Below are positions 54,360-64,000 of a stretch of 64,000 nucleotides of DNA, piece by piece. The notes below the pieces were generated by a model, which saw only the letters and a program-made list of their open reading frames with translations, ran no database searches and was not told the DNA's origin. The stretch spans positions 101,931,511 to 101,995,510 of the forward strand of contig OX578277.1 of assembly GCA_951217055.1 (NCBI GenBank). Reading direction: 5' to 3'. Made by a program: the position numbers and the translations under genes. The DNA is from Gerris lacustris (Eukaryota; Arthropoda; Insecta; Hemiptera; Gerridae). Every line of letters starts with the position of its first letter. The stretch's first letter is position 1.

Positions 54360-54690
54360 ATATAGGTGTAAATAAATGTGTTAGCGCATGTGGAAGATAA
54401 ACAAGTGGGCGTAGGATGTCGAAACGTACACGTATATTGGACCAACAATGGGCTAATTATAACCTACCATCCCAATTTCATTAAAATTGAACAAGAACTT
54501 TTTAATATGTTATGTTGGTTTACAGAAATTGAGTGACAGAGCGATTGACAGATACAGAACCAAAAATGTTCCCTGATGTCTAAAATGGATTTATGTCTTG
54601 GAATTTTTGAAATCGGAGACATAAAATTATTTTGTTCTTTATAACGAAGACATATAGTTTCTGTTACCTTAGGTAAGCTCGGAAGCAATA
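54360..54690 (+). repeat. Family A copy, 3' half
   Basis: ATAGGTGTAAATAAATGTG, GACCAACAATGGGCTAATTA, CCAAAAATGTTCCCTGATGT and CTGTTACCTTAGGTAAGCTC then GGAAGC. A 74-residue minus-strand frame inside parallels those of other copies and is spurious. Confidence 0.6.
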
Positions 54691-55123
54691 GTATACGTAA
54701 AAAATGATAAATTATTTATATAAAGCTTTTATTTATAAATTTATAATTTTTATCACTCTTTAATTTATAAATCTTCAAATTATTCCTAATCTTATAAGCT
54801 ATACTAAGTTTGGGAATAGAATTAGATTCCTTCCCTACAGAACTTGTGCTAAAATAATTACTAATTAATTAGTTGTTGGTAGGAAACCCTTTAACTGTTT
54901 GTTGTCTTATGTAATTAAACTATCTTCAGAGGATTACTGAAGCTTTGAGAAATTCACAGTAAATTCACTTAAATTTCATAGGATTTTGGTAGACGAAGTA
55001 TATTTCTCCGGTTTAAGTTACTCACAGTTAGTTAATAACGGAACTATTAAATTTCTATTAATTCTTCATGCAATGATAATAATAATAATAATAACCATTT
55101 ATTGTAAATTACATATAAATACA
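54691..55123. other. Non-coding stretch
   Basis: (AAT)n at 55074-55093. Nothing else recognised. Confidence 0.4.
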
Positions 55124-55125
55124 TA

Positions 55126-55701
55126 GTCCACAGGCCACCATAAGATGTGAGTCGCTGATTGATAAAGTTTTCTTACCTTATGGAATCGCATATTTATGCC
55201 GTGTCCACCGATGAATTGGGTATATGGCAACTGGGGGCTGGGCCTTTCTTTTTTGTTGACATGCCAAACTTGCCCTTCTGCGGGAACATTGAAAAGAGAT
55301 AGATAAAGTTTTGATTTTCACAGGATCGTTTAATTAAATTATTTCAAAAACAGTGGTACACGTGGCCACCGATAATAGTGGGCCGTTTGGGGTGGCCACC
55401 GCCCCAAACATATCGCTCTGCGAGGACGTTGAAAAGAAAACGGCCCACTCTTATCGGTGGCCACCTTTACCACTGTTTTTGAAATAATTTAATTAAACGA
55501 TCCTGTGAATATCAAAACTTTATCTATCTCTTTTCAATGTTCCCGCAGAAGGGCAAGTTTGGCATGTCAACAAAAAAGAAATGGCCCAGCGCCCAGTTGC
55601 CATATACCCAATTCATCGGTGGTCAAGGCATAAATAAGCGATTCCATAAGGTAAGAAAACTTTATCAATCAGCGACTCACTTCTTATGGTGGCCTGTGGT
55701 C
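55126..55701. mobile_element. 576-bp near-perfect hairpin element
   Basis: Arms of about 265 bp (55126-55395 and 55440-55701) with few mismatches and a centre near 55413. Ends GTCCACAGGCCACCATAAGA / inverse of GACCACAGGCCACCATAAGA, flanked by TA. Contains GTGGCCACCGATAATAGTGG and GGCAAGTTTGGCATGTCAAC in both arms. No coding capacity. Confidence 0.8.
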
Positions 55702-55761
55702 TAACAGTAATCATACTTTTTTTAAATAATAAAAATAACATTGGCTGTAATTTTACAAATC

Positions 55762-55969
55762 GGCACTTAGCCGTGGTACCCTTGGAGGGCACTTAGCCGT
55801 GGTACCCTTGGAGGGCACTTAGCCGTGGTACCCTTGGAGGGCACTTAGCCGTGGTACCCTTGGAGGGCACTTAGCCGTGGTACCCTTGGAGGGCACTTAG
55901 CCGTGGTACCCTTGGAGGGCACTTAGCCGTGGTACCCTTGGAGGGCACTTAGCCGTGGTACCCTTGGAG
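55762..55969. repeat. 26-bp tandem repeat, 8 identical copies
   Basis: Unit GGCACTTAGCCGTGGTACCC then TTGGAG, eight times with no differences that I can see. Complete homogeneity points to very recent expansion or active correction (or an assembly effect). Confidence 0.97.
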
Positions 55970-56039
55970 GGTTTCTGAGTTGCTCAACTCATTTTAAAAA
56001 TTTTCTTTATGTTATATAAAAATAAATATATTTTTCTCA

Positions 56040-56095
56040 CACATACATGCATTATATACACATACATACATATACATACACACACATACATACAT
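56040..56095. repeat. (ACAT)n tract at RTE 3' end
   Basis: CATACATACATATACATACA-type tract directly downstream, on the minus strand, of the RTE-like coding remnant. RTE elements often end in short tandem repeats (family knowledge), so this may be its 3' tail. Confidence 0.55.
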
Positions 56096-57015
56096 TTAAT
56101 TTAAATATTGATAATCTTTTTTATCTAACCATTCGTCAATATAAATGTCTCTCATTCTGTTCCAATCCATTCTGTACCATGCCATCCTCTGCCATGCCTT
56201 CCCTCCACAACTTATAGTCATCTCGTGATCCCAACTATGTGGAGGTCTTCCCACCTTTCTTTTCTCTTCCATTGGGCACCAGTACATCATAACCTTACTC
56301 CATCAGCTGCCCTTTGTTCTTAAGATATGGCCTGTCCAGTTCCATTTTCTTTTTATGATGGTTGATGCTATGTCTTCTAAACCAGTTCTCTCTCTAAAGG
56401 CGCGTCCACACTATGCCAAGCGGCAAGGAATGGCAAGGCCAAATGGCATTGCCAAGTGTAATGTGGACGTCTCCCTTGGCATTTGCTATTTGCCAAGCTT
56501 GGCACAAAACGTGCCACTTGACATGCCAAGCCGAACCCGATGATTGTCGGTCCGGATCAAAGAAAGCCAGACGGCAAGAAGTCGTAAGTCGGCCAGACGG
56601 CTTTGCCACTTGGCATAGTGTGGACGCGCCTTAATCCATGTATTGCATTTTCTTTTTTATCTTGATATCCCCAGCATTCTTCTCTCCATACTCCTTTGCC
56701 ATACTCTTAATTTAAGAATTACTTTCTTAAGGAGAGTCCAGGTTTCGCAGGCGTATATCATGACTGGAAGGACACAGCTTTTCCATAATTTTGTATTTTT
56801 CTTTATATCTAGGTCTGCTCGAAATAGATGGCTGTATTTGTTGTAAGCATTCCAGGACAATGCAATTATTCTTTCTATTTCCTTTCCTTCTTCTTCTTTG
56901 CTTACTTTGTGTCCCAGATATATGAAATTTTCTACACTTTCTATGACATTTCCTTCTGATCAAAAGTTTTCATTCTCAACATTTATGCACATTAATTTGG
57001 TTTTCCCATAGTTTC
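56096..57015 (-). pseudogene. RTE-like retrotransposon C-terminal fragment, split by a MITE
   Basis: Minus strand, starting near 57005 (CINVENENF), then IYLGHKVSKEEEG, RIIALSWNAYNKYSHLFRAD, LWKSCVLPVMIYACETWTLL, RMLGISR, stop, CNTWI, the MITE, RERTGLEDIASTIIKRKW, and finally KVGRPPHSWDHEMTISCGGK and AWQRMAWYRMDWNRMRD. The same order is found intact at 62846-63552. Several stops and frameshifts; no catalytic RT box remains, so it is a 5'-truncated dead copy. Confidence 0.8.
56398..56631. mobile_element. PIF/Harbinger-type MITE inserted in the RTE fragment
   Basis: Ends AGGCGCGTCCACACTATGCC and its exact inverse, flanked by TAA on both sides (56395-56397 and 56632-56634). Seven TTGGCA/TGCCAA words lie in 234 bp. 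Removing it with one TAA rejoins the RTE frame with no gap relative to the paralogue at 62846. Overlapping frames of 60-73 residues are artefacts. Confidence 0.92.
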
Positions 57016-57219
57016 TTCATGCAATATGTAACTGAATATTGGCCAGAAAGACAAATAACTATCACACTATAGTTTAAACCCTATTAGTTTAAGTCAAGTT
57101 TATAATGAAATTAAGTACTCGGATTATATATTAAATCAAAGATCTTCGATCTTCTGAATAACTAGGTACTTAGAGTATTTAAAATCCTTCAAATTTTAAA
57201 CGATTCTTAAATCAAATGT
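57016..57219. other. Short non-coding stretch
   Basis: Nothing recognised. Confidence 0.3.
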
Positions 57220-57620
57220 TTTCTGCTCCCGAGCTCACCGAAAGTAACAGAAACTATTCGATCGTTCTCAAAAATTCCAAGACAGTAATCCATTTTAGAC
57301 ATCAGGGAAAATTTTCGATTCCGTGTCTGTCTGTCGGTCTGTCTACAACTCGTCCGATTTTAATTAAATTTAGATAGAATGTCATAATTAGCCCATTGTT
57401 GGTCTCCTAAAAGTTTTATCTTTCTGCGCCCATTTGTTTCTCTTCCAAATGGGTTCAAACAAACATTTATTTACACCTATAACTTAAAAAGTACTCATCT
57501 GATTTGTACGAAACTTTTATAGTTTATCGAAAGTAACCCGAAGATACCCCCAGATTAATTTTAACCGTCATTAACGATCACATAGCTTTCGCTACCTTTG
57601 GTAAGCTCAGAAGGAAAAAA
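57220..57620 (-). repeat. Family A copy
   Basis: Reverse of 36230-36610: GAGCTCACCGAAAGTAACAG, GTCTGTCTGTCGGTCTGTCT, AGAATGTCATAATTAGCCCA, CTTTCTGCGCCCATTTG, then a forward end GATCACATAGCTTTCGCTAC and CTTTGGTAAGC. So both ends carry the hairpin-type terminus. Confidence 0.6.
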
Positions 57621-58164
57621 AAGGGAAAAACTTAAGTAAATACTTCTTGCATACGAGTCCGCAAGACAGTGAGACATTTTCATGTTTTCGCTCTGCGTAA
57701 ACTACCGACATAAAATGAAATAAAATTGGCAGTTTATTCAAGTAATTGATAAAAGTAGATGGAAGATAATTTTTATTCTTATCTCCACACCGGCACTGCC
57801 GCGGCTTGATTACAAACGACTGAATTCAAAGGCGCCGGCGCGCCTTCTACGAATTGTTAATATGCCTTCATACTAGGTAGGTCCGAGAGGGCTGGGAGTT
57901 GATGGCAACCTCCTGTACTTTCCTAACTTCCTGTCACACGTATAAATCTTTTCGACTTTCTTCGGCCCTATGACGTGCGTTGGAGGGAAGCCCAACAGCT
58001 GGAGACTGGATTACACACCTCCTATAGCTTTTTAACTTCCTGTTATACTTTTCTGAGTTTTTAAGCTAAAAGTAACGTAACGTTTTTGACTTATGTTCCA
58101 TAGCCTAAACATGAAAATGTCAATTAGAAAATTACAGGTTATTAAATCGTAACGTCATTAAAGT
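57621..58164. other. Non-coding stretch with small GC-rich part
   Basis: 57780-58050 is GC-richer and holds AAGGCGCCGGCGCGCCTT (57831) and a diverged direct repeat of about 130 bp (CCTCCTGTACTTTCCTAACT / CCTCCTATAGCTTTTTAACT). No open frame is convincing. Confidence 0.35.
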
Positions 58165-58198
58165 ACGCGAGGAAGCTATGTGCCACACTATTTGGGAG
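58165..58198 (-). repeat. Family A end
   Basis: GCGAGGAAGCTATGTGCCAC then ACTATTTGG, the inverted family A terminus. It may be the distant end of the copy at 57220. Confidence 0.45.
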
Positions 58199-59000
58199 AC
58201 AATTTTTTTCTCTCGGACCTTTATTTCATCTCCAAGAGTAAATATTATAATATAATAGCAAGCAATGCTTTTCTTCATATTATGTTACCTATATAAAATA
58301 CTAAAGCATATATAAGATTTCTGTATAGTATCTGCAGGATATTCTAGTCTCTTGGATGTACAAATATCTATATTTATAGAATAAGGAATGACATTTTTGG
58401 GAAAGCTTAAAGGATTTTTTTTTGTCAATGCGAAACCATTTAAGTATAAGAAAATCTAATAGAATGAGTTTCCTTTAGGAAAAAATAAAAAGAAGGAAAG
58501 CCCTGGATTTTTTTGTAGGTCGTAAAGCTTCAGACCTAAAAGGGTCAAATTCAGAGAAAAAGAAAACTTGAAGGAGTATCACTCAGAAGAAGAAAGGTCT
58601 AACCTTCTTGACCCGATCTACAATCTACAAGTAAGTTCTACAAATAACCTCTATAAATAATTGTAGGTTCAAGCACGGTTGGCTCTTACCAGGTCTAACC
58701 GCAACCTGGTCCTTTCCTTGGTGCTTTGAACCACCTTAAATCAATACAGGGGGCCATTTTGTTAAAAGGCTCTACCTTTGATTGGTTCCAACTGATATTG
58801 AATTACATTCGTCAATTTAAAAGTCATAATATTGAAAGTGAAGTTTTAAAAATAACACAGCATATTTAAATGTTAACAATTTAATGAACTTTGAGATTAA
58901 GTTATAAATATAAACAAATTAGACGCGCTTCACGTAAGTACGTGGGGCGATAATCGCCGGTTTCTGTACATTAAAGTTAAAATGATTAAATGTAATATAA
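58199..59000. other. Non-coding stretch
   Basis: 58500-58760 is a little GC-richer, with AGGTCTAACC words in both halves, but no coding frame or shared repeat was identified. Confidence 0.35.
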
Positions 59001-59004
59001 TTAC

Positions 59005-59680
59005 ACTAATTTTAATAGTAATATTCTTTTTCTACTCTTTAAGACCTTTAAATTGATGTATAACATGTTATGGTAACTAAAACAATGTTTAGTCACCCGC
59101 CATATTGGCCGCCATCATGAAAATTTTAATAATTGCATATTCTTTTTCTACACTTCAAGATCTTGAAGTTGATGTATAACATGTCATAGTTACTAAAAAC
59201 TATTTTTAGTCGCCCGCCATAATGCCCGCCGTCTTTAAAATATTAAGTGTGAAATTTTAATAGTTGCATATTCTTTTTCTTTATTTCAAGACCTTTAAAT
59301 TTATATAAATGTAACATGTCATGGTGACAAAAAAACTTGTTTTTATTCACCATGTTCTTATTGGCCGCCATCTTGAAGCTTTTTAGTGTAAAATTATCAT
59401 AATTGCATATTCTTTTTCTACACTTCAAGACCATTAAATTGATGTATAACATGTCATAGTTTCTAAGAACTTTTTTTAGTCACCCGCCATATTGGCCTCC
59501 ATCTTAAAAATATTAAGTGTGAAAAATCCAAAATTTGTCCAGTTCTCTCAAATGCCGAGATGCACCTGTGTGCCGAATTTCATGTTCCTAGCTATAGTAG
59601 TTTATGAATTGAAACAAGCAACGGACAGACAGACAGAGCTGTTATATAAGGTTTCTTTTTGTACTTTGTACAGAAACCTA
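59005..59680. repeat. Tandem repeat of ~130-138 bp, about 4 units, plus GACAGACAGA tail
   Basis: GCATATTCTTTTTCTACACT, TCAAGACC, TGATGTATAACATGTCATAG and GTCACCCGCCATATTGGC, CGCCATCTT recur at about 59018, 59135, 59266 and 59404. The last unit continues into CCGAATTTCATGTTCCTAGC and GGACAGACAGACAGAG. A single related unit is at 26645 and another weak one at 26100. Confidence 0.75.
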
Positions 59681-59754
59681 AAAGTCTAAAAGATATTGAA
59701 AGAGGAGAACTTAAAAGAGAGGAGCTTAAAAGAGTAGTAAGTTTGTATACAACG

Positions 59755-59935
59755 GGGTACTTCTTTAGACTGTTACTCCCATAAACTATTTAGTTAATAA
59801 ATTTAACTAAATTCAAATGAAAGGGATGTTTAGTCCAATTTACTTTGACACAAAGGAATATCACACTTCTGTTTTCTATAAGGGGAGTAACAGTCTAAAG
59901 AAGAACATTTCGTACACCTTCTTTAAATTTTGTAA
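59755..59935. mobile_element. Small inverted-repeat element, parent of the 7.7-kb array
   Basis: GTACTTCTTTAGACTGTTAC then TCCC faces GGGGAGTAACAGTCTAAAGA then AGAAC. The interior has the inverse of the 31-bp unit (GGGATGTTTAGTCCAATTTA). It is the single-copy version of units expanded at 7686-8357. Confidence 0.65.
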
Positions 59936-61553
<1,618 letters not shown>

Positions 61554-61884
61554 TTAATGGTAAGAAAAGTGCATTTAAAATCTTGATTTTTCGCGGTCAC
61601 AACAGAATATAAGCAGTATTTAATATCTTTCAGTATTTAGATTCTTTTTTTTAATCTATAAGCCTTTAAAAAGAATACATAAAAAATGACAACTTTTCAA
61701 TTCATACACTCACTCAAGCTATACATTATTTATTGAAAAAGTAAAAAAGAGAAGGCAATGGTCAAATCCCTTAAAAAAAAAGGTGAGGAAATGGAAAAGT
61801 TGTTCCCTAAGCCTTTGAGAACTTGTTGAAATATTTGCGTTGATCTGTTAAATAATAAAAGTTGATGTTTTTGAAAAGGGTGTG

Positions 61885-61965
61885 AATCCCTGAGCTCAAT
61901 TCCTTCCCAGAGATTCATCCGGGATCTCTGAGCTCAATCCCTTTCTAGGGATTCATCCGGGATCC
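61885..61965. repeat. Two-copy ~38-bp direct repeat
   Basis: CCTGAGCTCAATTCCTTCCC, AGAGATTCATCCGGGAT repeated with a few changes. The rest of 61549-62290 is AT-rich, with an A run at 62109-62134 and no gene. Confidence 0.7.
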
Positions 61966-62299
61966 TTCAACTTGCAATGCTTAAAACACAACTACAACAA
62001 ATTTCATCCAACAGATATAAAGTTTCACACATTTTCACTTAACATCTAACCCGTTTTTTTCATCTTCCTCTCATCTAGATTCAAGATATAATAATAATAT
62101 ATTTGAGATGAAAAAAAAAAAAAAAAAAAAAAAATCACACAAAAAAAGATTTAAAGACAGTTTAACCGTGTTTGCTTAGGATGAGGAAAGAAACGAAATG
62201 TTATTACTTAGATTAAAAAAAAAAATAAAAATAAGATTATTGATATTAAACAAAACATTAAAGAGGTCTTTGATTAATAAAATTTATCTTACAAATATG

Positions 62300-62477
62300 A
62301 AACTCAATCATCCAATCACCTCATTTGAACAACAAATAAGAAGACGACAAAAAAACTAAGGATAAGGATAAAAATAAAAAGAAATATCAATAATGAGCAT
62401 TTATAGCATGTGGAACGATTCATACTCTGGCATTATCTCCAACTATAATATTATTAAAGTACTAATCTAGGTATACT
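62300..62477. repeat. Left copy of ~170-bp direct repeat flanking a LINE
   Basis: CTCATTTGAACAACAAATAA, GAGCATTTATAGCATGTGGA and CAACTATAATATTATTAAAG recur at 63575-63720 (CTCATTTGAACGACAACTAA, GAGCTTTTACAGCATCTGGA, AGCTATAATATTAATG). Confidence 0.65.
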
Positions 62478-63552
62478 TTTTTTCTTTTTTTTTTTTTTTT
62501 TGATCCATTTATTGAAATTTAATATTTAAATATTAGTACATACAAAAATTAACAAAGACGTGCTTTATTCCAAATCAGCCACTGGCTGTGGATATTAAAT
62601 GAGGAGGTTAGATTAAAAAGTTATATAACAACAAATAACAATTAAATAAAATGAAATAAATAAGTCTAACAATTAAATAACATGAAATAAATAAATAAAT
62701 CTACCAATTAAATAACATGAAATATATAAATAAATCTAACAATTAAAAATTAAATATCCTAAAAAAGTGCAACATTTAACAATTAAATAATGACCACTGC
62801 TGTGTGGTTCGGTTTAGGACACAAATCAATGTAATTCAATAATTACTATGTTTTCCAAATCCATATCTCTTTGAATACGCTGGTCATCCTTTTCCATTCT
62901 GTGCGATCCCCTGCGACCCTCTGCCACGTTTCCCCTCCGCAAATTTTTTTGAATTCCTCATCCCATCTACCTCCTGGTCTGCCTCGTCCCCTGCACAGTT
63001 CTCTTGGGTACCACTGAATGATCTTTTTTGTCCAGCGATCATCAGTTGTCCTCGCAATGTGTCCTGTCCAGTTCCATTTTCTCTCACAGATTGTTTTGGC
63101 AATATCATCTAATCCGGTTTCCTTTTCTATCCAAACATTTGTTCTCCTATCTTTCCTCGTTATTTTCAGCATACTTCTCATCATGCCCCTCTGTGCTGTC
63201 CTCATTCTTCTAACAACTTCTCTATTTATAATCCATGATTCACATCCGTAGACCATTACTGGTAGGACACACAGGTTCCATAGTCTTCTTTTTGATTCCA
63301 TGTTCACATCGGATCTGAATAGGTGTTTATATTTAGTGTAGCTTCTCCATCCCATAGCAATTCTTCTGCTTATTTCCTTTTCTTCACAATTTCTATTCTT
63401 AGATATCAAGCTACCAAGGTATATATATTCTTCCACATGCTCTATATTCCATTTTTCTTCCTTTATTTTTTCATTTTCCACATTAATAGCCATTATTTTG
63501 CTTTTGTTTCTGTTTATTTCTAATCCAATCTTTCCAGCCTTTTCTTCGAGAT
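62478..63552 (-). mobile_element. 5'-truncated RTE-like LINE with TSD
   Basis: Minus-strand element of 1,075 bp. Its A tail is the T-rich run at 62478-62502, and the 10-bp direct repeat TAGGTATACT flanks it (62468-62477 and 63553-63562). 3' UTR is 62503-62845. It landed at the junction of the direct repeat described above. Confidence 0.85.
62846..63552 (-). pseudogene. RTE-like reverse transcriptase C-terminal region
   Basis: The open frame begins at the truncation point (LEEKAGKIGLEINRNKSKIM) and continues without stops for about 235 codons: EEYIYLGSLISKNRNCEEKE, YTKYKHLFRSDVNMESKRRL, NLCVLPVMVYGCESWI, RKWNWTGHIARTTDDRWTKK, GRGRPGGRWDEEF, GETWQRVAGDRTEWKRM. These are the thumb/C-terminal motifs of RTE-type endonuclease-reverse transcriptases. 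The endonuclease and the catalytic YADD box lie upstream and are missing, so it is non-functional although uninterrupted. Confidence 0.85.
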
Positions 63553-63562
63553 AGGTATACTA

Positions 63563-64000
63563 CTAATCAATTATCTCATTTGAACGACAACTAAGAAGGA
63601 GACTAATAAGCTAAAGATGAGGTCTCATTCATAAAAATAGTAATATCAGTAAGAGCTTTTACAGCATCTGGAACGGTTCATGCTCTCCCATTATTTCTAG
63701 CTATAATATTAATGTTCAAATGAAGATATAGTACAAATTAATGACTTTTTAAGGAAAGAATTTATTAATTTAATTAAATAACCAAAATTATGATTATTAT
63801 TATTATTATAATTATTCACACTAATGATCTCATCGATTAGATGAGTAAAGTGGCCGGATAACCCCCGTCCTGTAATATCCCTGGCAGTTGATCGGGACTA
63901 AAACCCAAAAGAAAAAAAAAAAGAAAAAAAAAAAAAATAACTAAAAATATATTAAGGTAACTAAAATGTTAGTAAGTAAAAAGATTAATATAACATAGTT
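63563..64000. other. Right copy of direct repeat, then AT-rich sequence
   Basis: 63575-63720 matches 62300-62460. The remainder holds (ATT)n at 63794-63812 and A-rich runs near 63910-63940. No gene. Confidence 0.45.

Noticed and set aside
56355..56634. Frames of 62-73 residues on both strands
   Set aside because: They span the MITE at 56398-56631 and cross its borders into the RTE relic.

Overview
This is a eukaryotic window, AT-rich and packed with mobile elements, most likely from an arthropod (insect-like) nuclear genome. Reasons: no dense ORF layout, very long non-coding stretches, candidate spliced exons with GT/AG borders, degenerate non-LTR retrotransposons of the Jockey and RTE types, a decayed mariner transposase, many MITEs with target-site duplications (TSDs), and abundant (TA)n, (TATATGTATGTA)n and poly-A tracts. 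I cannot name the species.

Only one host gene can be argued for. It lies on the minus strand and shows three candidate coding exons: 25957-26022, 25589-25702 and a 3'-terminal exon at 16473-16612 ending in TGA, separated by introns of 254 bp and about 9 kb. All joins are phase 1 and both internal exons are multiples of three. The encoded tail is rich in Ser, Gly, Lys and Pro; I do not recognise the protein. Upstream exons were not found and would lie beyond about 26.0 kb or outside the window.

Layout. 1-12 kb: dispersed repeats, an hAT-like element with an 8-bp TSD (4895-5903) and a tandemly expanded palindromic repeat (7.69-8.36 kb). 12-16 kb: an hAT-type MITE, (TA)n tracts and a 1.05-kb hairpin element. 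16.5-26.6 kb: the gene region; its large intron holds a foldback element split by a 5'-truncated Jockey-like LINE, and two inverted copies of a Crypton-like derivative bracket the two internal exons. 26.6-38 kb: tRNA-like SINEs, three PIF/Harbinger-type MITEs, a third Crypton-like copy and a 64-bp tandem array. 38-47 kb: the second hAT-type MITE, nested in a repeat, tRNA-bearing foldbacks, a 48-bp minisatellite and another Harbinger-type MITE. 47-54 kb: repeat families F, B, G and a mariner-like carcass with two opposed transposase fragments. 54-64 kb: a 576-bp hairpin, eight identical 26-bp repeats, an RTE fragment split by a MITE, and a second RTE fragment with clear insertion borders.

Recurrent dispersed families are labelled here A (TGGCACATAGCTTCCTCGC ends), B, C, D, F, G (TTTAGGGTTTTGTAGAT ends) and S (tRNA-bearing). 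These are working labels for this window, not database names. Family assignments come from reading only; no alignment or database search was run.
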